Below, in pieces: positions 53,487-62,043 of a DNA stretch of 64,000 bases. The stretch is from Ardenticatena maritima (GTDB lineage Bacteria > Chloroflexota > Anaerolineae > Ardenticatenales > Ardenticatenaceae), in contig NZ_LGKN01000004.1 of NCBI RefSeq assembly GCF_001306175.1, forward strand, positions 641,446 through 705,445. Direction: 5' to 3'. The notes beneath the pieces are model-generated. The model was given only the letters and a program-made list of their open reading frames with translations, was not told the DNA's origin and ran no database searches. The first letter of the stretch is position 1. Each line of letters begins with the position of its first letter. Made by a program: the position numbers and the translations under genes.

Positions 53487-54511
53487 CACAGAAGACAACG
53501 CCCCCCATCACCGATACCGCATGGGACGCCTTTGCCGCCGCGCACGCCGACGGCAACATTCTGCAAAGCAGCGCTTGGGCGCGTTTCAAGCGCCAATGGG
53601 GGTGGGACGTGCGCCGCCTGCTCTGGCCGACCCCCGCCAGCCCGCGCGCCGGCGCGCAAGTGCTGGTGAAGCGCATGCCGCTCGGCTTTTCCATGCTCTA
53701 TGTGCCGCGCGGCCCGCTGGTCGCCACGGACGACGCCGAAGCCCTGCACGCCATCTTCGCGGCGCTGCACACCCTCGCCCGCGCCGAACGCGCCCTTGTG
53801 CTCACCATCGAACCGCCGTGGGTCATGTCGCGCGAAGAGGCCGCCGCGATCTTGCAGCCGTATGGGTTTCGCCCCGGCGTCGCCGACGTCCAGCCGCGCG
53901 CCACCATCCTGCTCGACCTGCGCCCCTCGCTGGACGACATCTTGGCGCAGATGAAGCAGAAATGGCGCTACAACATCCGCCTGAGCGCCCGCAAAGGCGT
54001 GCGGGTGCGCGAAGGCGGCGAAGACGACTTCCCCATCTACGACGCCCTCATGCGCGAAACAGGCGCGCGCGACGGGTTTGGCGTGCGCCCTCTCGCCTAC
54101 TACCGCGACGCCTGGCGCGCCTTCCAGCCCGACCAGAGCCGCCTGTTCATCGCCGAATACGAAGGCGAACCGCTCGCCGCCCTGCTCGCGTTCCGTTTTG
54201 GACGTGTGGGGTATTACCTGTATGGCGCGTCCAGTTCGCGCGAACGCAACCGCATGCCCAACCACGCCCTGCAATGGGCGGCGATTCAATGGGCGAAAGC
54301 CGGCGGGTGCGAGTGGTACGACTTCTGGGGCATTCCGCCCGACGCCCCCGACGACGGCAACGTGGAGACATGGAAGGAAGGCGGCTTGTGGGGGGTGTAC
54401 CGCTTCAAACATGGCTTTGGCGGACAGGTCGTCAAGTATCCGGGCGCATTCGACGCGGTGTACAATCGCACCGCCTACTGGCTCTATCGGCGAATGCGCG
54501 GGCGCGAATAG
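53483..54511 (+). CDS. FemX/FemAB-type peptidoglycan bridge aminoacyltransferase
   Basis: The 342-residue protein is built of two GNAT-like lobes: LQSSAWARFKRQWGWD and VLVKRMPLGFSMLYVPRGP in the first, MKQKWRYNIRLSARKGV and PNHALQWAAIQWAKAGG plus YDFWGIPPDAP in the second. By family it adds an amino acid from aminoacyl-tRNA to a peptidoglycan precursor. There is no signal peptide. The ATG overlaps the sirtuin stop by four bases with GAGGAG upstream. Confidence 0.85.
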   Translation: MTQKTTPPITDTAWDAFAAAHADGNILQSSAWARFKRQWGWDVRRLLWPTPASPRAGAQVLVKRMPLGFSMLYVPRGPLVATDDAEALHAIFAALHTLARAERALVLTIEPPWVMSREEAAAILQPYGFRPGVADVQPRATILLDLRPSLDDILAQMKQKWRYNIRLSARKGVRVREGGEDDFPIYDALMRETGARDGFGVRPLAYYRDAWRAFQPDQSRLFIAEYEGEPLAALLAFRFGRVGYYLYGASSSRERNRMPNHALQWAAIQWAKAGGCEWYDFWGIPPDAPDDGNVETWKEGGLWGVYRFKHGFGGQVVKYPGAFDAVYNRTAYWLYRRMRGRE

Positions 54512-54565
54512 CAAAGGCACACACGCTATCGGCTTCCGACAACTCAACCAACTGAGAGGTGGACT

Positions 54566-55780
54566 ATGTTGCGCTTTCTCACAGCCGGCGAATCACACGG
54601 ACCAAGCCTCACCGCCATTCTGGAAGGCATTCCCGCGGGGCTCACCATCTCGCTTGACGACATCAACCGCGACCTGGCGCGGCGGCAACGGGGCTTTGGC
54701 AGCGGCGGTCGCATGAAAATCGAAAAAGACCGCGTGCGCATCACGTCGGGCGTCATCAACAACGTGACCACAGGCGCGCCGATTGCCCTGCACGTGGACA
54801 ACGACGATTGGGCAAATTGGGAAGGGCGCGAAATTCCCCCCATCACCCGCCCCCGCCCCGGACACGCCGACCTGACCGCCGGCATGAAATACAACTACCC
54901 CGACCTGCGCTACGCGCTCGAACGCGCCAGCGCGCGTGAAACCACCATGCGCGTCGCCGTCGGCGCGATTTGCAAAACGTATCTCGCCGCCTTCGGCATC
55001 CAGATTGGCGGCTACGTGGTGACGCTTGGTCCGGTGGAAGCCGAGATGGGCGACATGCCCTACCCCGAACGGTGGGCGCGCGCCGAAGAAAACGACGTGC
55101 GTTGCCCCGACCCTGTCGCTGCGGAAGCCATGGAAGCCGCCATCCGTGAAGCCATCAAAGCCAAAGACACCCTGGGCGGTGTTTTTGAGGTGGTGGCGCT
55201 GGGCGTACCGCCCGGCTTGGGTAGCCACGTGCAGTGGGACCGCCGGCTGGAAGCGCGCATCGCCCAAGCCATGCTCAGCATTCAAGCCATGAAAGGCGTC
55301 GAAATTGGTCCCGCCTTTGAGAATGCGCGCAAACGCGGCTCCGAAGTGCACGACCCCTTCCTGCTGGACGAAGAAGGGCGGCTCTACCGCCCGACCAACC
55401 GCGCGGGGGGCACCGAAGGGGGCATCACCACAGGCGAACCGCTGGTCGTGCGTGTCGCCATGAAGCCCATCTCCACCATTCTGCGCGGCATGCCTTCGGT
55501 CAACCTTGCCACGGGTGAAGCCGAAAGCACCGTGTACGAACGGAGCGACTTCACCGCCGTGCCGCGCGCCGTGGTGGTGGGCGAGGCGATGCTGGCGTTC
55601 GTGCTGGCGGAAGCCCTGCTGGAAAAACTGGGCGGCGACCACATGGCGGAACAACGCGAGCGCTACCTGCTCATGCGCCGCCAGCAAGAAGCCTGGCTGA
55701 AAAGTGGTGTGCGGAGCGAACCGTACCGCTGGTTTATTCCCGGTGAACCCACAGAAGAGGAGTCGCGCGATGCCGAATGA
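54566..55780 (+). CDS. aroC: chorismate synthase
   Basis: The 404-residue enzyme makes chorismate from EPSP with reduced FMN. Motifs are TAGESHGPSLTAILEG, GSGGRMKIEKD, RPGHADLTAGMKY, RASARETTMRVAVGA and GGTEGGITTGEPLVVRVAMKP-type segments, all intact. AGAGGTGG precedes the ATG. The next gene begins inside its last four codons, which couples the last shikimate step to the first ones. Confidence 0.95.
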   Translation: MLRFLTAGESHGPSLTAILEGIPAGLTISLDDINRDLARRQRGFGSGGRMKIEKDRVRITSGVINNVTTGAPIALHVDNDDWANWEGREIPPITRPRPGHADLTAGMKYNYPDLRYALERASARETTMRVAVGAICKTYLAAFGIQIGGYVVTLGPVEAEMGDMPYPERWARAEENDVRCPDPVAAEAMEAAIREAIKAKDTLGGVFEVVALGVPPGLGSHVQWDRRLEARIAQAMLSIQAMKGVEIGPAFENARKRGSEVHDPFLLDEEGRLYRPTNRAGGTEGGITTGEPLVVRVAMKPISTILRGMPSVNLATGEAESTVYERSDFTAVPRAVVVGEAMLAFVLAEALLEKLGGDHMAEQRERYLLMRRQQEAWLKSGVRSEPYRWFIPGEPTEEESRDAE

Positions 55781-57353
55781 AACGCCCATCGTCATCACGG
55801 GTTTCATGGGCACAGGCAAAAGCACCGTCGCGCCGCTCGTCGCCCAACGCCTGAACCGCCCCTTCATTGACCTTGACGCCCTCATCGAACAACAAACCGG
55901 ACGCACCATTGCCGATATGTTCACCGAAGAAGGCGAAGCCGCCTTCCGCCGAGCGGAACAAGCCGCCTTGCGGCATGTGCTGAACACCCCGAACATCGTC
56001 GTTGCCACCGGGGGCGGCGCATTGCTCGCGCCCAGCGCCCGCCGTTTCGCCACCCAACGCGCCATCGTCATCGAACTGCGCGCGCGCCCCGAAACCATTC
56101 TCGCGCGCCTGGGCGCCGACACCGGACGCCCCCTGCTTGACGGCGACCAGTGGCACATGCGCGTCCAGGATCTGTACCGCGAACGCTGCGCCGCCTATGC
56201 CCGCCTGCCCTACCACGTCGAAACGGACGACCGCACGCCGCACGAAATCGCCGACGCCGTCATCGCCCTGCTCGCTTCGGCGTCGCCTGCGCCGCCGCCT
56301 GAGGTGCGCCGCGTGCCTGTTCAATCCCCCACAGGCGCGTACACCATCCTCATCGGCGACGACGCCACCGCCGACATGCGCACCGCCCTGCCCGACATCG
56401 AGCGCGTCCAGCGTGTCGCCATCATCACCGATGAACATGTAGCGCCCCTGCACGCCGCCGCCGTCCGCGCCGAATGGCTGGCGGGTAAGATTCCCGCCGA
56501 CGTGTACACCATTCCAGCGGGGGAACAAGCCAAAACCCTCGATACGGTCGCGACGCTGTACGAACGCCTTCTGCACGATGGGCACGACCGCCACACGCTC
56601 ATCGTCACGTTGGGCGGGGGCGTGGTAGGCGATTTGGGCGGCTTTGTGGCGGCAACCTACATGCGCGGCGTGCCGTTCGTGCAAGTGCCCACCTCGCTGC
56701 TGGCCATGGTGGACGCCAGCGTGGGGGGAAAAGTGGGGGTTGACCATGCCGGCGCCAAGAACATTGTGGGGGCGTTCAAGCAACCCGCGCTGGTGGTCGC
56801 CGATACCGCCTTCCTCGCCACCCTGCCCCCGCGCGAAATCCGCAACGGGCTGGCCGAAGTGGTCAAGCACGCCCTCATCGCCGACCCCGAACTGCTGGAA
56901 TGGCTGGAAGCGGGAGAATGGGCGTGGCCTGCCCTGGTGGAGCGGGCGGTGCGCGTCAAGGTGAACATCGTCGAACAAGACCCCTTCGAGCACGGCGTGC
57001 GCGCCTGGCTCAACCTGGGGCACACGTTCGGGCATGCGCTGGAAACCGTCAGTGGGTTTGAATTGGCGCATGGCGAAGCCGTTGCGGTGGGGCTGGTGCT
57101 GGCGGCGCGGCTAGCGGCGCGGCTGGGCATGGCGTCCGAAGCGCTGGAACCGCGACTGGTGCGCTTGCTGAAACGCCTGGGGCTGCCCACCGCCTACCCC
57201 GCCGACCCTGAGGCTGTGTGGGAGGCCATGCAGTTCGACAAGAAGAAGCGAGGCAAGCGCCTGCGGTTCATCCTGCCGCGTGATGTGGGGCAAGTGGAAA
57301 TTGTGAGCGATGTTCCGCGTGAGATGGTGCTGGAGGTGTTGCGTGGCGCGTGA
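55770..57353 (+). CDS. aroKB: fused shikimate kinase / 3-dehydroquinate synthase
   Basis: The 527-residue fusion has shikimate kinase at the N-terminus (about 1-168; P-loop GFMGTGKST, FIDLDALIEQQ, TGGGALL) and 3-dehydroquinate synthase at the C-terminus (about 175-527; IPAGEQAKTLDTV, GGGVVGDLGGFVAATYMRGV, the metal His of HGEAVAVGLVL). It runs two non-consecutive steps of the shikimate pathway in one chain. The ATG has GAGGAG upstream and overlaps aroC by 11 bases; mobA overlaps its end by 11 bases. Confidence 0.95.
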   Translation: MPNETPIVITGFMGTGKSTVAPLVAQRLNRPFIDLDALIEQQTGRTIADMFTEEGEAAFRRAEQAALRHVLNTPNIVVATGGGALLAPSARRFATQRAIVIELRARPETILARLGADTGRPLLDGDQWHMRVQDLYRERCAAYARLPYHVETDDRTPHEIADAVIALLASASPAPPPEVRRVPVQSPTGAYTILIGDDATADMRTALPDIERVQRVAIITDEHVAPLHAAAVRAEWLAGKIPADVYTIPAGEQAKTLDTVATLYERLLHDGHDRHTLIVTLGGGVVGDLGGFVAATYMRGVPFVQVPTSLLAMVDASVGGKVGVDHAGAKNIVGAFKQPALVVADTAFLATLPPREIRNGLAEVVKHALIADPELLEWLEAGEWAWPALVERAVRVKVNIVEQDPFEHGVRAWLNLGHTFGHALETVSGFELAHGEAVAVGLVLAARLAARLGMASEALEPRLVRLLKRLGLPTAYPADPEAVWEAMQFDKKKRGKRLRFILPRDVGQVEIVSDVPREMVLEVLRGA

Positions 57354-57969
57354 AACACTTTCGGCGGCGGTCATGGCGGGGGGGCAAAGCCGCCGCATGG
57401 GGCGCGACAAAACGCTCCTGCGCCTGCACGGCGAACCCCTCATTGCGCGCACTGTGCGCCGCCTGCACACCCTCACCGACGATGTGCTGGTGGTGACGAA
57501 CGAACCGCACAAGTACGCCGCGCTTCACCTGAACGCGCGTTTTGTGCAAGACGTGGGCGGACCGGGGCAAGGACCGTTGGCGGGCATCGCCGCCGCATTG
57601 CAAGCCGCCCACACCGAGCGTGTCGCCGTCGTCGCCGCCGATATGCCCTTTCTGAACACGGCGCTCTTGCGCTTCCTCGCCGACTACGCCCCCAACGCGG
57701 ACGTTGTCGTGCCCGTCATCGAAGCCGGACGCCCCGAAACACTGCACGCCATCTATGGGCGCGGGGCACTCCCCGCCATCTTGCAGGCGTTGCGCGAGGG
57801 GCGGCGGCGCATTGTCGCTTTCTTTGAAGACGTGAACGTTGCCTACGTCCCCGCCGACGCCCTCCGCCCCCTCGACCCCGACCTGCGCAGTTTCCTCAAC
57901 GCCAACACGCCCGAAGAGTGGGCGCGTGTGCTGGCGCTCGCCCAAGCGGATGATGAGACGATGGGGTAG
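57343..57969 (+). CDS. mobA: molybdenum cofactor guanylyltransferase
   Basis: MobA attaches GMP to molybdopterin. The 208-residue protein starts with GTG and has VMAGGQSRRMGRDKTLLRLHG, GPGQGPLAGIAAALQ, VVAADMPFL with the metal Asp, and ETLHAIYGRGALP. TGGAGG lies seven bases before the GTG. It is the last gene of the aroC-aroKB-mobA unit. With the fdhD gene at 8735 it suggests a molybdenum formate dehydrogenase elsewhere in the genome. Confidence 0.9.
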   Translation: MARETLSAAVMAGGQSRRMGRDKTLLRLHGEPLIARTVRRLHTLTDDVLVVTNEPHKYAALHLNARFVQDVGGPGQGPLAGIAAALQAAHTERVAVVAADMPFLNTALLRFLADYAPNADVVVPVIEAGRPETLHAIYGRGALPAILQALREGRRRIVAFFEDVNVAYVPADALRPLDPDLRSFLNANTPEEWARVLALAQADDETMG

Positions 57970-57986
57970 CGTTTACCCCATCGTCT
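57956..57986. terminator. hairpin across the converging ends of mobA and the PPOX gene
   Basis: A 13-bp stem (57956-57968 with 57974-57986) includes both stop codons; each gene ends in codons for Thr-Met-Gly. No T run is present, so it may act as a weak bidirectional terminator. Confidence 0.5.
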
Positions 57987-58368
57987 GCACATGCTCCGGC
58001 GTAATGCGGGCGATAATGCGCGTCTCGCCGGCACGCCATGGATACCGCTCCTGCCCCAGGTACTTCTGGGCAAGGCGGTCAATGTGCTCATCCGCGCCCT
58101 CCTCGCTCAGCGTCACCGGACCACGGATTTGCACGTAGCGGTACGGATTCTGCGGGTCAACAATCGCAATGGCGGCATAGGGGCGGGCGCGCAAATTGCG
58201 TTCTTTCACACGCCCCACCGCAGTGTTGACACGAATCACATCGCCTTCCGTATCAAACCAGACAGGCGTCACCTGCGGCGTGCCGTCGTCCATGACGGTC
58301 GCCAAAAATCCCAATGCTTTGGTCTCATCTGCAAACAAATCGGCGTATTCAGCAGGCAAGCGTGACAT
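57973..58368 (-). CDS. PPOX-fold flavin/F420-binding protein
   Basis: The 131-residue split-barrel protein resembles the PPOX class of F420- or FMN-dependent enzymes: LGFLATVMDDGTPQVTPVWFD, VNTAVGRVKERNLRARPYAAI, YVQIRGPVTLSEEG. The substrate cannot be inferred. The start at 58368 has AAGGAGGG upstream; a longer frame to 58755 lies opposite the sugar dehydrogenase gene and was rejected. Confidence 0.85.
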   Translation of the reverse strand: MSRLPAEYADLFADETKALGFLATVMDDGTPQVTPVWFDTEGDVIRVNTAVGRVKERNLRARPYAAIAIVDPQNPYRYVQIRGPVTLSEEGADEHIDRLAQKYLGQERYPWRAGETRIIARITPEHVQTMG

Positions 58369-58390
58369 TGTTCCCTCCTTGATACTCATT

Positions 58391-58419
58391 TTGCATTTTT
58401 GAGCGTACAAGGGTATGAA
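58391..58419 (+). promoter_or_regulatory. promoter of the sugar dehydrogenase gene
   Basis: TTGCAT-N17-TATGAA, with the start about 50 bases before the ATG at 58475. Confidence 0.5.
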
Positions 58420-58474
58420 GAGAAAGGCAAATAGGCCAAAGCCCCCTTGTTTTTTGCATTGGTAAGGAGTTTTT

Positions 58475-59701
58475 ATGAAAACGGCATCTCTTTTTCTCGC
58501 CCTCCTCGCCCTCCTGCTCACATTCCACCTGCTTGACGCGAATACGAGCAGCCACGCCACCCCCAACACCGCGTTGACCCTGACAGAAGTTGCCAGCGGC
58601 TTTTGGCGCGTCAGCGATATTGCCGCCACCGGGGTCGCCACAGATACACGCCTGTTCGTCGTGGAGCAAGCGGGGCGCATCCACATCGTCGAAAACGGCA
58701 GTGTGCGCACACCCCCATTCCTCGACATCAGCGCCCTGGTGGAATCCGGCGGCAACGAGCAAGGGTTGTTGGGGCTTGTCTTCGACCCCGACTACGCGCA
58801 AAACCGCTTCTTCTACGTCAACTACACCGCCACCCCGGACGGGCGCACTGTTGTGGCACGCTACCAAACCCGCCCCGACGACCCCAACCAGGCTGATCCG
58901 AACAGCGCCGTCGAAGTCCTCTCACAAGAGCAACCGAACCAGTGGCACAACGCCGGCGACCTCGCCTTCGGACCTGATGGGTACTTGTACATCCCGCTCG
59001 GCGACGGGGGCGGTGTAGGCGACCCATTCGACAACGCCCAAGACCTGAGCACCTTGCTGGGGGCGGTGCTGCGTCTCGACGTGCGGACGCTCCCCTACGC
59101 CATTCCCCCCGACAACCCCTTCGCCCAGGACGGCGACCCCAACACGCGCGATGAAATTTGGGCGTATGGATTGCGCAACCCGTGGCGGTTCAGTTTCGAC
59201 CGCGCGACGGGCGACCTCTACATTGCCGACGTGGGGCAAAATGAATGGGAAGAAATCAACCGCCAGCCAGCCAACAGTTCAGGGGGCGAAAATTACGGGT
59301 GGGATTGCTACGAGGGCGCTCATCCCTATGGCAATGCCGCCGCCTCATGCGCCGGCACACCGGTTGAAGCACTCACATTCCCCATTCTGGAATACGCGCA
59401 TACGCCCGGCGGCGTATGGCAACATTGCGCCGTCATCAGCGGTTTTGTGTATCGGGGTGCAGCGTTGCCCTACCTCAACGGCGCATACTTTTTTGCCGAC
59501 TATTGCAGTGGGGCGCTCTGGATGGCGACGCCTAACGGCGCAACATGGCGCATGGAGGAACTTTCGCGCGAGTTGAACAACCCCACCACCTTTGGAGAAG
59601 ACAACGCGGGCGAACTCTACATCGCGGAGCGGGGTGGGCGCATTCTGCGGCTGGAAGGTCCCCCGGCGACATGGCACTTTGTGCCGCTGGTGCATCGCTA
59701 A
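58475..59701 (+). CDS. secreted PQQ-dependent aldose dehydrogenase-like protein
   Basis: The 408-residue protein has a signal peptide (about 1-28) and a six-bladed propeller of the glucose/sorbosone dehydrogenase family: LFVVEQAGRIHIVENG, EQGLLGLVFDPDYAQNRFFY, WHNAGDLAFGPDGYLYIPLG with the conserved His, GLRNPWRFSFDRATGDLYIADVG, and a final ELYIAERGGRILRL. It would oxidise free sugars outside the membrane if PQQ is supplied. AAGGAG precedes the ATG. Four Cys in the C-terminal part may form disulfides. Confidence 0.88.
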   Translation: MKTASLFLALLALLLTFHLLDANTSSHATPNTALTLTEVASGFWRVSDIAATGVATDTRLFVVEQAGRIHIVENGSVRTPPFLDISALVESGGNEQGLLGLVFDPDYAQNRFFYVNYTATPDGRTVVARYQTRPDDPNQADPNSAVEVLSQEQPNQWHNAGDLAFGPDGYLYIPLGDGGGVGDPFDNAQDLSTLLGAVLRLDVRTLPYAIPPDNPFAQDGDPNTRDEIWAYGLRNPWRFSFDRATGDLYIADVGQNEWEEINRQPANSSGGENYGWDCYEGAHPYGNAAASCAGTPVEALTFPILEYAHTPGGVWQHCAVISGFVYRGAALPYLNGAYFFADYCSGALWMATPNGATWRMEELSRELNNPTTFGEDNAGELYIAERGGRILRLEGPPATWHFVPLVHR

Positions 59702-59706
59702 ACGCA

Positions 59707-59734
59707 AACGGGGGCGATTGACGCCGCCCCCGTT
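59707..59734. terminator. terminator between the sugar dehydrogenase and coiled-coil genes
   Basis: A 10-bp G+C-rich stem (59707-59716 with 59725-59734) between two converging genes; no clear T run. Confidence 0.6.
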
Positions 59735-59754
59735 GTCTGCTTCGCTTCCCCTGT

Positions 59755-60648
59755 TCAAGGGAGTCGCATGAGTGTGCGCCAGACCGCCAGCAATTCGGCT
59801 TCCGCGGCGAGCGGGTCGGCGTCGAGCGTTGGTTCGAGTGCGGCAAGCCGCGCGAGCACGTTGTCCAGCGTGGCGCGGCGTGTCTCATCGGTGGCGGCAT
59901 CGCGCAGGGCGGTCAGGTCTTCAACCGCCAAAGCGAGATAGGTGCGCGCGTTGCCGAAATTGCGCGCCTGCACCTCACGTTGCGCGTTCATCAGCGTGGC
60001 CGCCGCTTGCAACGTTGCCACACGGGTTTCCACCTGCGCCAGGCGTCCCGTGGGCGCAAGAACCGCCAGTTGCAAATCGGCGATATCACTGCTCATCGCG
60101 TTCACATCCAGCGCGAGCGCATCGAGTTGCGCGCTGAGCGTTTGCAAAGCCGCGTCCAGGTCGGCGGTGGCGGTTTCAAGCGCGGCAACGGTTTCGCGCG
60201 TTTCGTCCAGCGTGGTGCGCACACGCGCTAGGTCGCGTTGCAAGGTGGCAACCGTGTCGGCGGTCGTGCGTTGGGCGGCGGCAAGGTCGGCAAGGTCGGC
60301 GTTGGTGGCTTCCAATTCGGCTTGCAGCGCCGCGACGCGGTTGCGTTCCGTCGCCAGCGCCTGCTCCAATTCAGCAATGCGGGCATCGCGTTCAGCCAGG
60401 GCTTGCGTGGTGGCTTCGCGTTCGGTTTCCAGGGTCTGTTCGAGTGCGGCAATCGCGCGGCTGTTTTCCTGAATGGGAATGACAACGCTCTGAACGAAGA
60501 ACAGCCCCAAAAACCAGAGCGCCACCCCCAACAGCACGCCCAACAGCAGGGCGAACACCAGTTTGAAAAGCCGCCACACCGCACCCAGCAGACGCGCCCC
60601 AAATGAACGCGAGGCGGTCTGCGGAAGTGATTGGTTCACAGTTGCCAT
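59755..60648 (-). CDS. membrane-anchored coiled-coil protein
   Basis: The 297-residue protein has one N-terminal membrane segment (about 28-58) followed by a coiled coil of nearly 150 residues (about 60-210; repeated LExALATERNRV- and DLAAAQ-type heptads), then a helical C-terminal domain. It probably reports or scaffolds at the inner or outer membrane face. The start at 60648 was chosen because AGGAGG lies six bases upstream, while the earlier ATG touches it. No enzymatic motif is seen. A coiled-coil/HhH protein gene lies just upstream. Confidence 0.72.
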   Translation of the reverse strand: MATVNQSLPQTASRSFGARLLGAVWRLFKLVFALLLGVLLGVALWFLGLFFVQSVVIPIQENSRAIAALEQTLETEREATTQALAERDARIAELEQALATERNRVAALQAELEATNADLADLAAAQRTTADTVATLQRDLARVRTTLDETRETVAALETATADLDAALQTLSAQLDALALDVNAMSSDIADLQLAVLAPTGRLAQVETRVATLQAAATLMNAQREVQARNFGNARTYLALAVEDLTALRDAATDETRRATLDNVLARLAALEPTLDADPLAAEAELLAVWRTLMRLP

Positions 60649-60673
60649 ACGCATCCTCCTTTTTCACGTGGGA

Positions 60674-60685
60674 GGCGCATGCGCC
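60674..60685. repeat. palindrome between the two coiled-coil genes
   Basis: GGCGCATGCGCC, a perfect 12-bp palindrome with G/C-rich flanks, in the 66-bp gap. It may be a hairpin that tunes readthrough; no T run follows. Confidence 0.3.
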
Positions 60686-60714
60686 CCCCTGCTCCTCTTT
60701 CACGCCCACACCGC

Positions 60715-61953
60715 CTAGGGTGTCTGGGTTGGGGTTGGCGTCGCCGTGGCAGCGGGTGTCCGTGTGGCGCGCGGCGTCGCGGTCGCCGTTGGCGTTGTCG
60801 TCTCCGTTGGGGTTGGCGATGGCGTGATGGTGGGTGTCTTGGTCGGCGTCGGCGTGGCCGTGGGTGTCGAGGTCGGCGTTGGTGTAGGCAACGGCTTGGC
60901 TTCGAGCAACAAATCGCGCAAGCCCACCAGGAAAGCGTCCAGGGTTTGCACAGTGGTTTGCATCGCTTCGACATCGGCTTGCAGGGCTTCCACCTGCACA
61001 CTGAGCGTGTCCAGCGTACTCTGGCTGGTTTCAAGCCAGGATTGCAATGCGGCCTGATTTTCGCTCAGGCGTTCCAGGTCGTCCTGCAACATGCGCAAGG
61101 TGGCGGCTTGCGTTTCGAGCGCATCAAGTTGGGCTTGCAGGCTTTGCACATCACGCTGCAAGGCGGAAACATGCCGCTCGGCGGCAATCATGCGGGCTTC
61201 CAGGTCGCGCACGCCACGCGCACGGTCGAACACCAGCGTCCCGTTGAGTTGCCAGAGAATGCCCAGCACCAACAGCGCGCCCAGCACCGCACCGACCAGC
61301 GCGGCGGCGATATGCCCCAGGCATCCCACGAACCCACTATCCCCGCTCGCCTCAGCGGTTGGCGGCGGTGGCGGGGGCGCATCGGGCGTGGAAGCCGGTT
61401 GCCACCCGGCGGCGACACGCGGCGCTGCGTCGGCTTCGGCGGTGTGTTCAACCTCGGTTTGATGGCTCTGCACAGTCTGCGGCTCGGTCTGCTCAGTCTG
61501 CTTGGTCTCTTCTTCGGTCATGGCGGTCTCTTCCACCTCAGAATCGGTTTGGGGTGTCGTCTCTTCGTGCGCCTCGGCGGCCGTCGGCGGCGTACCGCCT
61601 TCGGTTTCCGCCAACAACGCCCCCAGCGCTTTGTCGTCGGCGTCCGTCTCGGCTGGTGCAGACGGTTCCACGTCGGCGGTCTCAGCGGGCGCAAACGCCA
61701 GCCACTCAGGCGGTGGGCTTTCGGCTTCATCAGAAGCGGGCTTTTCAGCCAGCAACCGCGCGGCTTCGGCCGGCCATGTTCGAATAGTGTCGGCGGGGGC
61801 TTGAATGCCGACTTCTTTCAGAACAGCATGAATGTCTTCGGGGGTCGCGCGCGCTAACGCCTCATACGAGCCCAGCCCATACGCCGCCAACGCATCGGCA
61901 ATTTTGGGACCAATCCCGTGGATTGCGGTGAGGTCGTCATGCCTGGCAAACAT
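60715..61953 (-). CDS. helix-hairpin-helix / membrane / coiled-coil protein with Thr-Pro tail
   Basis: The 412-residue protein begins with a helix-hairpin-helix module (DDLTAIHGIGPKIADALAAYG), continues with a long Glu/Thr/Pro-rich region (about 70-205), one membrane helix (about 213-238), a coiled coil (about 245-355) and a C-terminal tail of repeated T-P pairs (about 365-412). The HhH module at the cytoplasmic end suggests DNA or protein binding; the tail is probably outside and may be glycosylated. GGAGG precedes the ATG and a good promoter lies upstream. Confidence 0.7.
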   Translation of the reverse strand: MFARHDDLTAIHGIGPKIADALAAYGLGSYEALARATPEDIHAVLKEVGIQAPADTIRTWPAEAARLLAEKPASDEAESPPPEWLAFAPAETADVEPSAPAETDADDKALGALLAETEGGTPPTAAEAHEETTPQTDSEVEETAMTEEETKQTEQTEPQTVQSHQTEVEHTAEADAAPRVAAGWQPASTPDAPPPPPPTAEASGDSGFVGCLGHIAAALVGAVLGALLVLGILWQLNGTLVFDRARGVRDLEARMIAAERHVSALQRDVQSLQAQLDALETQAATLRMLQDDLERLSENQAALQSWLETSQSTLDTLSVQVEALQADVEAMQTTVQTLDAFLVGLRDLLLEAKPLPTPTPTSTPTATPTPTKTPTITPSPTPTETTTPTATATPRATRTPAATATPTPTQTP

Positions 61954-61997
61954 AGGCTGCCCTCCTGGCGAATGATGGGCGTCAACAGGGTAAAAGC

Positions 61998-62026
61998 ATT
62001 ATGCGAGGGCTTCTTGTTTCCGTCAA
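61998..62026 (-). promoter_or_regulatory. promoter of the coiled-coil gene pair
   Basis: TTGACG-N17-CATAAT on the minus strand, about 45 bases before the ATG at 61953. Confidence 0.7.
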
Positions 62027-62043
62027 AAAATCGCCAAACGATA

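Noticed and set aside
54593..56158. Minus-strand open frame opposite aroC and aroKB
   Set aside because: It lies wholly opposite two conserved shikimate genes.
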